Of a stretch of 64,000 nt of DNA, positions 48,201 through 59,200 are shown piece by piece. The number at the start of each line of letters is the position of its first letter. Within the stretch, counting starts at the first letter, position 1. A program made the translations under genes and the position numbers. Origin of the DNA: Symsagittifera roscoffensis (lineage: Eukaryota; Xenacoelomorpha; Acoela; Convolutidae). Location of the stretch: contig NC_087062.1 of the NCBI RefSeq assembly GCF_963678635.1, forward strand, positions 58,978,129-59,042,128, in the 5' to 3' direction. The notes beneath the pieces are model-generated. The model did no database searches, was not told the DNA's origin, and saw only the letters and a list, made by a program, of their open reading frames with translations.

Positions 48201-48641
48201 GAATTTCTGAAGACTTGACACAGTATCAGCGAACTCTCCATTGTGTTGAATTTTATGTTTTTGTTCAGCTGCTCTCCCTTGAATTTTCCTGCTCTTGCTG
48301 GAACTATATCTAGCCTAGTCTACTTAGATATTCTTTTTTTTTTAAATTTACGTCCCGTTTGCCGTTACTGTGCCAAACTTTTTTTACAATTTTCACAAAT
48401 TTTCTTTAAAAATTTCACTTTTTCTTGCTTTCTGTCTCATGTGCTCATTTGGAATCAGTCCAAACTTAACAAGCAACCGCGAGCTTTCAACGTTATGAAA
48501 TTAGCTTAAAAGCTTGATAAACAATGTTAGCGTTGGCTTTGCCTCGGGTTTTTCCACTGTCCCTTGCTAGCAGAGCTACGGAGGAAACAAAATTTGACGT
48601 TCAATCTCTAGCTGACTCCCATGAAGAAATCCATGGAAGAA
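45266..48641 (-). other. unassigned region with strand-biased, coding-like composition
   Basis: The plus strand is G/T-rich and the minus strand C/A-rich for nearly 3 kb, unlike neighbours. Minus-strand open stretches occur at 45648-45950 (100 codons), 45987-46175 and 47143-47860. On the plus strand, a ttttacttttag acceptor-like site at 45266-45279 precedes a short open stretch with PIFEPGILSPSLKNV. A large decayed mobile element is my best guess; no motif proves it. Confidence 0.35.
47143..47860 (-). pseudogene. unrecognised coding-like stretch, minus strand
   Basis: One frame is open from about 47.85 kb to a stop near 47380 (about 155 codons; first ATGs near 47765). It includes HLYKNHFLSCASQYLSHL, DYIPLFPNEKTQSIIKDL and KLFSELYYQWHIRES. 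Just after it stops, another minus-strand frame opens with PVYTVARKDRLLEVRR and runs to 47143. Base composition and a C/A-rich minus strand differ from the surrounding T-rich DNA. I cannot assign a family. It could be a decayed gene, a transposon ORF, or an exon with the second frame being chance. Confidence 0.3.
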
Positions 48642-49740
48642 CCCGGGTTGACAAAAAATACTTATCATACAATTTTAATATATATAAAAAAATGCATATC
48701 ATAATTTTTCATACAATTTCATAGAGCAGAAGTAAGCGCATGAAAATCGCAAAATAAGCATTTTTTTTCGTTCTATGAAATTGTATGTTACATTTTTTCC
48801 CTGCTATGAAATGTTTGACAAGCATTTTTTCCATAAATGAAAATATAAAAAATTTTGTTTTGAAATTTTGTGTTCTATGTGAAACACTAACCAAGGATTT
48901 TTGGTCATAAGAAAACCGCGCAGATAATCTGCATTTGGTGGTTTTAACCATGAAAGGTAATATTAACATTTTCACATGGAATTATATACCAAAAATGTAT
49001 TTTTTTGTATAGGAGGAGTTATTTTTTAGTTTGAAAATTTTGGTGGTTGATTAAAAAAGGCCTGTTTTTTTACAAGTTTTTTTATCTAAGCAAATGAAAC
49101 AATTAAACAATAAACGTGTTTTCAAAAAAAATGTTTCTGTGGTTTTTGGATTTTTTGGGTGAAAAACTGAACCTGGACTACGTTATAAACACAAAAAGTC
49201 AAAAAAAAAATTTCGTTATGTTTATATTTGAGCACAAAAGCAACTCTGCAATTAAAAAAGGTATTAAAATTTTCTTGACCTCAAATTTGTGTTTTGTTTG
49301 ATAAAAAATGCATATCATACAGTTTTCATATATGAAAACTGTATGATAAGCATTTTTTACGACCAAAAATAAAATTATGTTTTTGATTGTCAAAATGCCC
49401 TCAATCTTAGATATAACTATCCAAAATCCGTTTAATGTTACCCAGACACGCTTTTTGCTGATTTTTGAAAATTTGAAATTTTATTTTTGTTATGACAAAA
49501 TGATTATCTTATAATTTTCATAAATGAAAATTGTATGACAAGCAGTTTTTATCGAAAATCTTAAATCATTTTTTAATGACCAGAAAGTTTCAATGAGGCA
49601 AATAGACCAAAAACGTCCTTTAAAAATTTTAAAATACTTCTTAAATTTTGTATGAATTTTGTATGATAAGTATTTTTTACTTAGACTCCATATATGAAAC
49701 TGTATGATAAGCATTTTTCTTCTATGGACGTCATCCCGGG
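48642..49740. mobile_element. element with CCCGGG-TGAC ends, packed with ATGCTTATCATACA palindromes
   Basis: The left end is CCCGGGTTGACAAAAAATAC then TTATCATACA; the right end is the inverted TGTATGATAAGCATTTTT ... GTCATCCCGGG. Between them are several hairpins built from AAAAATGCTTATCATACA and its mirror, the clearest at 49303-49358 (27-bp arms, one mismatch, centre CATATATG). No coding sequence. A short relative begins at 9276. Confidence 0.65.
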
Positions 49741-50309
49741 AAGCGGTGAAGTAGGGAAAAACAGCGGCGACCACAACAACTTTTGAGAATTGTTGGTAAG
49801 ATGTTGATTCTTCAAATTTAACTACACTAAATTTTTTCTCAGGTCACATTTTTCGTGTTCCGCGTTGAGTGGTCAGGTTCGGATCGCAATTTGGAAAAGA
49901 AAACGTCTAACAGTTTTTGTGTTACTCAACTTTGAAAGTTTCGTTGTCTATGGCGTTCGATAACTTAAAAACAAATTGTTTTCACCATGTTCACTCTTTT
50001 GATACGTTGGTTACTATTTGAGCAATTTTTCCATTTTTTTCCAACTTATCATACGATCGACTTCATAATCTTTTAGAATCCTTCTTTGTTTTTGATTCAT
50101 TGCTACTAACCGTGTCTAACCAGCAACCGGTAATGAAACAGTAATTCAATTGACAAAAAATATCAGAGGAATCAGTTCAATCCTGAAACAAGAGAGTTCA
50201 AGTTGACGTGAAATGGTTTTAGATATCTGAAAAAATGTCTGGAAGGTTTTTTCGAATCAATGAACTTGTATTAGGATACGAAGCTGTTTTGAGTATAAGC
50301 AGAGCTCGG
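49741..50309. other. AT-rich DNA
   Basis: Nothing recognised. Confidence 0.5.
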
Positions 50310-53300
50310 TTTAAGTTTGGCATGTTTTGGTATGTTTTGATTTTCTTGACCAAATTTCTATGATTAAACTTTTTCAACTAAATTTTGGTTAGTTTCGATT
50401 TTCTAGACACAACAAAAACATTGTTCGACTTTGTTCGTCCCATTTCAGATTTGTTTCGACTTTTCGAACTAATTTCGATGTTTCGATTTTCTTGACCAAC
50501 ATTTAAAAAAATTGTTTGTTGTATAATTTTTTTTCGACTTTTTTAACCAAAGTTCTATTTGTTTTGACTTTTTCGATTTTCCCGACCAACTTTAATAAAA
50601 AACTAATTGTTCGACCCCGCATTGAAGTGTTTCAACTCTCTCAACCAAAATGGGTATGCCTCGGCTGTCTCGACTTCCTTCACGTAAACACATATATACT
50701 CATATATGTCAAAGGAAGAAAACTAATTTGTTCTGTTTTTGTAATAGGTTTTATACTTTTTCCAAAACTGTACACGCGAGAAATGCGACACAATTATAGC
50801 ATCTGAAATTATAGTTCCAAGTTTTTTTTTTCATTTTTTTAGTGTGATCTACTGATCCCATGTCCTATTCCCCGGTTCACACACGTACTCAATTTTGGTA
50901 ATTAATCTAACATTCTAAGAAAGGTTAGGAAAAAAACGTCTAATATCTTGACCAAGTTTAACTTTGTCATCATCGAATTTTGTGAAAAGCTACAGATCTT
51001 GTCACGCTCACTAGTTTTTTGCTGCCTTAAAAAATCTAAGTGTTAATGACGGGAAAATTTCTCTGGAAATTAAGTTAGGAATCTTAAATAAAATTAGAGC
51101 ATGAAGTATAGCTGTCAATCATCTTCCAGCTTAAACAGCCTAAGATTTTTTGCTGCCGAGATCATTTTTTTGCAATCAATCTCCCCCTCTCCGAACTATC
51201 TGCTAGTAATAGTCAGTACTGTTTCAGATTTTTCAGATTAAGCCCAGTAATTTATTTATTTTTGATAGTGTTCCAAGATAAAAGCTGCGAAACAAGACAA
51301 AACAGTAAGTGAAAAAGCCCTACAGATCGGATTTTCGATAGGGTCCTCAAATAAAATTAAAGCATGAAATATACCTGTCAGTCACCCTCCAGCCTAAGCA
51401 GCCAATGAAGTGGTGTTGCCGAGGTTATTTCTGCAGGCAACCCCTCACCAGATTGATCTGCTAGTATTAATCAGTACTTTTGGGTTAAATCCATTAATTG
51501 TTTTTTTTCCAGTACTGTTCCAGGATCAAAGCAGTGAAACAAGAAAAAATAGTACTGTTGCAGTACTGGTGCAGTACTGGTACGGTGTTCTGTTATTTTT
51601 GAATGCTGATTTTGTTCTGGAACAGTACTGAAAAACTCCTTTTTTATATTCGAACTGATTTTCAAGTTTTTTATGTGTCTTTACAATCGAAAAACCATTA
51701 AAAGGCTTTAAAGTTTAACGAATATGCTTCAAACCAGTTGAAGACGCGGTTTTTTTAGGCAAAGAGTTAGAAATGGGTTCGCGCTGCGGTTCAAAGGGCA
51801 TCAGCAATTCAACTTGTTTGGAACTGCCTACTGTATCTACATCGCAGTCCCTTACTGATTGATCAGTTTCGAATTTCTAAATTTAAAAAAAAAGTTCTGG
51901 ATTTTTCAAATTTTACTTTGAATTTTTGGTTGTCTCAAACTATTTCAAACTATTTGAAAAAACGGCAAAAATAGCTGTAAAAAATACAAAAAAATAAGGA
52001 AAGAAAACATAAAAACCTTTAAAATTAAACTAAAATATTTTTATGCCTCGGGATTTAACTCGCATCCTTTAATTTAGGTCGATCTTGATTCCATGCACTA
52101 GCGACCTTCCGCGATGTTGTATAATAATACTGAAAAAAAGTTATAGAAACGGGTTCTTATAAGTATCTGTTCTGAAATGATACCCGGGTCGAGGTGATCG
52201 ATTCATGTTCGACCGTCTTGGCCAAAATTTGATATGATTCGACTTTCTCGACTAAATTTTAAAATGTTTTGATTTTCTCGACACAGCAAAAAAAAGTGTT
52301 CGATTTTGTTCGGCCCAGTTCAGATATGCTTCGATTAATCGAACGAATTTCGATATGTTTCGGCTTTCTCGACCGACGTTTTTTAAAATTTGATTCATGG
52401 ACGCCGCATAGATTTGTTTCAATTTTTCGATCAAAAATCTATATGTTTCGACTTTCTCGATTTTTTCGACCTACGTTTTTTAAATATTAATTGTTCGACC
52501 GCGCATAGATATGTTTCAACTTTCTCGAACAAAAATGGGTATGCTTCGACTGTCTCGACTTTTTTGACGTATGCACATATATTTTCATAAATGTCAAGAA
52601 AGAAAATTATTTTGATCTTTTTTCCTAAAGTTTTATAATTTTTTCCAAAATTGTAGACGTGAAGAGTGTGACACAATTTATAGCCTCTGCAATCATCATT
52701 TCAATGTATTTGATTTCTTTTCTTATTCTTTTTCTTATTGCTTTGATCAATTGATCCCAAGGCCTATTCGCTGGTACGCAAGTAGTTCATTTTGGTAGGT
52801 TTATTTTAATAATTTACGAAAAGATTGGAAAAAATAGTCGTCTAGTATCTTCATCAAATGTCTGAGTGAAACTTTATGGAAAGCTTCAGATCTTGTCACA
52901 CCCGCTGCTTAGGAACCTTAAAAAAAGAAGTATACCTTTTAGTCCTCCTCCAGCCTAAGCAGCCCAAGAATTTGTGCTGCGGAAAGCATTTTTGAAATCT
53001 TTATTCCCCCTTCCCGGAATGATCTGCAAATAATAATCAGTGCTGCTTCAAATTGAATCCAGTAGTATGTTTTTTTTTCAGTACTCTTCCAGGGATAAAA
53101 GCAATGAAACAAGAAAAACGGCACTGTTGCAGTACTGGAGCAGTATTGTTTTGGTATTGCTACAGTACTGTTATTTTTTTACTGATGTTGTCGTGGAAAA
53201 ATAATGGAATTTCTTTATTAAATTCCCGATTGATTTTCAAGTTTTGTTCCGTGTCGTTAGAATCCAAAAAATCATTGAAAAACATTAAATTTATTGACTA

Positions 53301-53370
53301 TGCTACAAACCAGGTGAAAATGCGGTTTTTTTAGCAAAAAAGTAGAAACGGGTTAGCGATGCAGTGTTAG
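50310..53370. repeat. segmental duplication block with TTTCGACTTTCTCGAC minisatellite
   Basis: 50330-51790 and 52200-53360 match in order: a minisatellite of GATATGTTTCGACTTTCTCG-type units, an AAAGCTTCAGATCTTGTCAC block, a CTCCAGCCTAAGCAGCC block, then CAGTACTGTTCCAGG-ATCAAAGCA and GTTGCAGTACTGG. The CTCCAGC..CAGTACT part occurs a third time (51075-51310 beside 51345-51550). Divergence is moderate. No coding sequence. Confidence 0.8.
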
Positions 53371-53951
53371 CATTAGGGTGATAGGGCTTGATCAACAGAA
53401 ATTAACTGGAACTGGTGATTTTGGGTAGGTTATTTTTAGTAAAAAACGGCAATTTTTGTGTCAAAATTTTTATTCATCCCCACTGCAAAAAACAGCTTAA
53501 ACGCCATAATTACGCAGTGTTTGTGCGAATAAAATAAAGATGTGTAATTTCTGTTACAACTGTTTGTTTTGAAAAAAATTGATGCACTCCTCATCTTCTT
53601 GTTAATTTCTTCATTTTCTGCTAGTGCAATTTATGTTCATTTATTTGTAATGTTTGACTTGCAATTTTTCATGTTTATAATCAATTAATTTTTTATTTTA
53701 CGTTTTAAATTAAAATTTCTCGGATACATTATCCGCATTTATAAAAAGTGAAAAAAAAAACTATAATTATTGACTTTTGTGGTCTAAATTTTTTTCAATA
53801 TAGTCGATTGCCATGTTACGCTCGGACAACAAACTTGGATTAAAAATAGATCTAAATCCATTTTCCCTGAAAAAATAAGCATTTTTATTCATTTGAAATT
53901 CAATATGGTGGATTATTTTGAAAATAAAAAATCACAAAAAAATAGATTTTT

Positions 53952-54461
53952 GTTCCGAATTTGGAAGAAATTTCGGAATATTTATGCTTGGTGTGGTTGT
54001 TTCTACAGTCAATTTTCGACTTCTTGAGTAAGCGTTTTTGATGAAAATTTGTATATCATCTGAGAGATTTTGTTATCCTAAGCTCAAATTTAAAAAGATT
54101 TTTTTTGCAAAATTACGGGCGTTTGAAAGTTGCTAATTTGACTTATTTGGGGTAATGAAAGTGGAATATATTGCTTTCTTATAACGCGCGTAAGAAGCAA
54201 ACTGATGCGTTCCAATTTGAATTGAGGCTAGCAATTTATTCATATTATCACAATATGAGACGCTAGTTACATCCTTAGTATTTTACATTTCGTGTGAGGG
54301 GGATAAAAAGAAGTAATAATGGAAAACGAGTTCTTCTTTTTTTCTCAAGTATTTTGTCAATTATTCAACCAAAAAACTTTCAATTGGGAGTCGGAACATT
54401 GGAGTCGGAACAAGTGGAGTCGGAACATTCATGGCTTTGCCTTGATTTACGAGTAATTTTG
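53952..54461 (+). mobile_element. family H, copy 7, old
   Basis: Starts GTTCCGAATTTGGAAG and keeps CGGAATATTTATGCTTGG and the middle blocks. Near the end, GAGTCGGAACA is present three times in tandem (54389-54430) before a decayed hairpin (CATGGCTTTGCCTTG). Strong divergence indicates an early insertion. Confidence 0.6.
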
Positions 54462-54699
54462 TATTTTTAATTTATTTTTGTTTCGCGTCACAATTTCATC
54501 ATTTATCAAACGAGTAATACAGAAATTTTGCAAAGCGAGTGTACGGCCAACTCTATTTTCTAAACCATTTCTAAATTTCTCAAATTTCCAAACAGTTCTG
54601 TCAACCTCTCTACCCCATTCCAACGTTTGCCCCTTTTGCAAATAAAAATCCTGAAATCTTCACTGATTTGTTGATCACCAGTTTAATTCGTTTCAAAAA

Positions 54700-54845
54700 C
54701 AGTCCTGATTTAGCATGAATCAGTACTCAAACAAAACTGCATTTTTAGTCCTGATTTTATCACTGATCAGTGCTATCATGTTACAGTACAGTTTTTATAC
54801 CGCAGCATTACTGAAACAGTACTGATTTTTACTGGAAGACACATC
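54700..54845. repeat. clustered CAGTACTG / CTGATTT motifs
   Basis: CAGTCCTGATTT, AATCAGTACTC, GTCCTGATTTTATC, CTGATCAGTGC, TTACAGTACAG and ACAGTACTGATTTT occur within 145 bp. The same CAGTACTG word is dense at 51590-51640 and 53125-53175. Confidence 0.5.
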
Positions 54846-55780
54846 CTGGAAACAATTCACCCAGAAATATTACAAGTGGCCTGTTGCTCGTTTCAAAATT
54901 TGTTGAATCAATGAATCAGTGGGCTGTTATGCTCAGAGGGTTCTTGCCGCCCTCAACGCCTCGTTGACTGTGCCATGAAAATATTCGGTTCAAAAGGTAA
55001 ATTTAACATACTATCCAACTGAAACTCGATCAATGCGATAAGAGCACTGAGATTTGGAGGCCATGCATAGCGTGGCAGACAGAGGTGGCAGGTAACTAAT
55101 AGTTGGCATCAATATCAAAGTTGTTGGACACATAATTTTGCAGATAGGGTGATCGGAATTCATTCGGGAGCTAAATGAGTACTACGCTATATCACAAACG
55201 ACTGATGATTTAGATCTGTATATTTCTCAACGCATCTTTATATAGGAATTGTTTTGATTGCAATTCGAATTGCAACTTTATGAACATTTTTTTCCGAACT
55301 CTTCTTGGTATACTCGTGGCTTTTACTGGCATTGAAAAACGCAGCTCCATGCCTTCGATGTTCGGGATTTTTTGGAAACAATCTATGTCACTCAAAGAAA
55401 CAAATAAGTTTCTAAGTAAATAATCAGTTTTCAATACATGAACCTTGGTCCAAACTCGAATTTTCGATACATGCAGTAAGCATCAAAACATGTAGTATCT
55501 CTCAATTGATACAAAATGAGGACAACGCTTCAAAAACTTGACAGAAAGTAGTTTCAATGCTAGATGGTGAGGCCTTTTTTGAAGTATTCGAAGGCTTTTG
55601 AGAATTCCGGGTCTCAAAACTAGCTTGGCATAAATGCTATTTGACGCGCTTGAAGTATAATTTCTGAGAGTTGTTCACAATTTAACACAACTGAATTCTT
55701 TTACTTGAGTTTACCATAACATCAGTCCAATTTTTTCCACAAATTTGAGCAGTTTGAGATTTGGATAGTTGTAATTTGGT
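54846..55780. other. 3' flank of the synaptotagmin-like gene
   Basis: Probable 3' untranslated region next to the stop at 55781, then unassigned DNA. An open minus-strand stretch at 55210-55434 has no recognisable domain. Confidence 0.4.
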
Positions 55781-56241
55781 TTAAAAAGAAGTAGATTTGA
55801 GTAGATGCCATTTGGCCACTGGAATTCTGGGATTATCCAGCATTTGCTGGAAGTGGTCCATCTCAGATCGGCTGCAACCGCTGGCTCCCAAATACAACAC
55901 ACCGAACACGTAGTAGCTCGGAGTACTCGATTCCGTGTATTCATGAGCAGAAGATGACTCTTCTCCGAGAGACAGGGGAAAATTTTCTTCGTTTTCAATT
56001 CCAGCAACGCGAGGTTGCGTCAATGGGTGCGACTGCCGACTGCTATCAGTCTTCAGAAGTCGCTGCACGACGGAGAGTTTCAGTCGACATCGTTTTAAAT
56101 CAGAGGGGGATATCTGGAATCCAAGCATGTCATTGAACACTGGATTCAGAGTAGAGTGGGAGTGGCTGAGTTTGGTGGAGGTCTTCTTCTTCTTCAGTCT
56201 CCGGTTGTCTCGTCTGAACAGCTCCACTTTCACATAAACAC
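55781..56241 (-). CDS. synaptotagmin-like terminal exon: C2B strands 3-8 and C-terminus
   Basis: A terminal exon after acceptor ttttttttctag. It reads VYVKVELFRRDNRRLKKKKT, then LNPVFNDMLGFQI (family: L-N-P-x-F-N-E-x-F-x-F), LKLSVV, a long polar acidic insertion (NEENFPLSLGEESSSAHEY), YYVFGVLYLGASG, MDHFQQMLDNPRIPVAKWH, and stops at TAA. No obvious AATAAA was seen close downstream. The 4.3-kb intron before it holds the composite element at 56619-58797. Confidence 0.93.
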
Positions 56242-59200
56242 CTAGAAAAAAAACAATTTCCTTTAGAGAAATTAACTAGTTGTTGAAGATTATATTATTT
56301 ACTCACTGCGCCCTCAAAAACAGACAAAAAAAGCAAAAAATCGTTTTTCAAACAATTTAAATCTATATATTTTCGATTTTCTTTTATTTTTTTTAGCAAA
56401 TCTGTTTCTGATTGAAACGTTATTTAAATCTGCAATTCTTTGAAATGAACCGTTTCTAAAAACTTTTATGATTTAAGAAAACAATTTCGATGCTTAAATT
56501 AGCACAGAGCTTGTTCCTAACACAAACAATTATAAAACTATGCCAAAACAACAACTTTGAGCTGCTGATTTTCTGAAACTTATTTAATTGAGAATCGGGA
56601 GATGAATATTAGCAGACTCAGTAGCGGATTTAGAGTGGGGCTTTACCTCCCCTTCCCTCAGGGATTTGACCCCCTGCCGATCCAAAGGGTCCCCCTTTGA
56701 ACAATCTTGAGTGATTCCATTTTTGGCTGACGGACCCTAAAAATTTTCTAACGACGCTTTTGGCGCCAAAATCTACGAAGTTTGGTCAAAATTTTCCAAA
56801 AAATGTTTAAAAACGCTTTTGGGACGGTTTTTTTAAATTTGACTGCTGGTTGCCGAAATTTTGGCCAAATACCTACTAAATTTGAGGGGGGAGCACGCGC
56901 CAAAAAAACTCAATTTTTTGGTCAAAATTTTCCAAAAAGCGCCTGTTTTTTAAAAATTTGATTGCTGGACGCAGAAAGTTTGGCCAAAACAGAACCTTTT
57001 TGGTGCTTTGGGAAAGTTTAGAAAATGCATATGGTCGACCGATATAAAAATCCACCTCTTAAGAAAATCCTAGATCTGAGCAAACTATTAAATGCATAGT
57101 GCGTGGAAAAATATTAATTGTAATTTTTATAAGCACCAGAAGCGTGCCGACGGGGGGGACTGCTTTTCCCTCAATTCTTGTTGCCAAAAATTTCCGAAGG
57201 GTGGCCCTTTTGATTCAACTTTATGACATCATTTTTTCGCTGAACAACCTCAAAAATTTGGGCCTGTTTTTTTGTTCAGTTCAGTAAAAGGAGGAAAAAG
57301 TTATTCTCTCATCAAAGCAAATAACTTCAACCTAATTTTCTTTTTCTTTTTTGCGCCCACTCGATTGGGCTGAACAAGGAGAGAAACACTTTGGCTTACA
57401 ACAAAATTCGCCAATATTCTCAAAGCATCAATTTATTACAGATTTGCGAAAATAGATTTACGATATTTATTGCAGAAACACTACAACGCATCTCTGAATA
57501 TGATAACGGGTAAAGCAAACCAAGTATTGTTTCAGCAATAGATGTCATCTCTCTTTGTATCCACTTTGTATACTATTTTGAGAGTTTAAGCACTCATTGT
57601 TTTGAGGTTGTTCAGCGAAAAAAGGATGTCATAAATTTATATCAAAAGGGCGACCCTTTGGAAAAATTTGGCAACAAGAATTGAGGGGAAGAGCAGTCGC
57701 CTCCCCCCCTCGGCACGCTACTGGTGGTTATAAAAATGAGGGAGCACGCGCCAAAAAACTCAATTTTTTGGTCAAAATTTTCCAAAAAGTGCCTGTTTTT
57801 TTTAAAAAAAATTCGAAAGTTTGACTGCTGGACGCAAAAATTTTGGCCAAAAAATAGCCTTTTTGGTGCTTTGGGAAAGCTTAAAAAATCCATATGGTCG
57901 ACCGATATAACAATCCACCTCTCAAGAACATCCTAGATCTGATCAGACTATTAAATTCATATTGCGTGGAAAGTTATTAATTGTAATTTTTATAAGCACC
58001 AGTAGCGTACCGACGGGGGGGGGGGGGGGGGGTGGGCGACTGTTCTTCTCTTCAATTCTTGTTGCCAATTTTTTCCAAAGTGTCGTCCTTTTGACATAAC
58101 TTTATGAAATCCTTTTTTCGCTGAACAATCTCCAAAATTTGGGCCTGTTTTTTTTTTCAGTTCAGTAAAACGAGGAAAACGTTATTCTCTCATCAAAAAT
58201 TCTCTTTTCTTTTTGCGCCCACTCGATTGGGCTGAACAAGGAGAGAAACACATTGACTTACAACAAAACTTCGCCAATATTCTCAAAACATCAATTTATT
58301 ACAGATTTGCGATAACAGATTTAGGATATTTATTGCAGAAATACTACAACGCATCTCTGACTATGATAACGGGTAAAGCAAACCAAGTATTGTTTTAGCA
58401 ATAGATGTCATCTCTCTTTGTATCCACTTTGTATACTACTTTGAGAGTTTAAGCACTATATTGTTTTGCGGCTGTTCAGCGAAAAAAGGATGTCATAAAT
58501 TAATATCAAAAAGGCGACCCTTTGGAAAAATTTGGTAACAAGAATTGAGGGGAAGGCAGTCGCCCCCCCCTCGGCACGCTACTGGTGTTTATAAAAATGG
58601 GGGAGCACGCGCCAAAAAACTCAATTTTTTGGTCAAAATTTTCCAAAAAGTGTCTCTTTTTTCAAAATTAAAAAATTTGACTGCTGGACGCAGAAATTTT
58701 GACCAAAACAGAGCCTTTTTGGTGCTTTGGGAAAGCTTAAAAAATCCATATGGTCGACCGATATAATAATCCACCTCTCAAGAAAATCATAGATCTGAGC
58801 AGACTACTAAATGCATATTGCGTGGAAAATTATTAATTGTAATTTTTATAAGCACCAGTAGCATGCCGATGGGGGGGGCGACTGCAAAATTTGGAAAAAC
58901 CGAGATACATTTTGAGAAAATAATTTTGAGAAAAATTAACTTAAAAATAAAAACAAAATTGAGAAAAATATTTTTTCTTTCGAAAATGTATTCTTAATTC
59001 ATAGTGAATGGGAAACTCTGTGCTACTTGCACAGCAACTGGCTTTTCTTGTTTCTCTAAAACTGTTGATATCAAGGCAAAGTCTTGAATATTCTCATTAG
59101 TTTTGTAGGTATCGAAAGTAGTTTTTAGTATAATTAAACTTCGACAAAAGCTGTCAATTAAAAAAAAAACTGCTAAAAAATCAGGCGAAACAAAAACGGT

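Larger units (their letters stand above)
56619..58797 (+). mobile_element. composite: hAT MITE rearranged with a triplicated fold-back segment, flanked by AGCAGACT
   Basis: The left end CAGTAGCGGATTTAGAG follows AGCAGACT (56611-56618). The right end ..ATAGATCTG is followed by AGCAGACT (58798-58805). Inside, a segment of about 860 bp recurs: the marker GCGTGG lies at 57101, 57964 and 58820. Each repeat contains the 3' half of the MITE, a copy of the right target site (AGCAAACT, ATCAGACT, AGCAGACT) with its flank, and a fold-back element. The order implies that the fold-back landed beside the MITE and that the joint segment was then tandemly amplified. Confidence 0.8.

Noticed and set aside
49116-49301. 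Small protein genes in AT-rich stretches, such as 61 codons here and similar at 1280-1504 and 48243-48509
   Set aside because: The translations are Phe/Leu/Lys-rich low-complexity strings expected from T- and A-runs, without domains or splice evidence.
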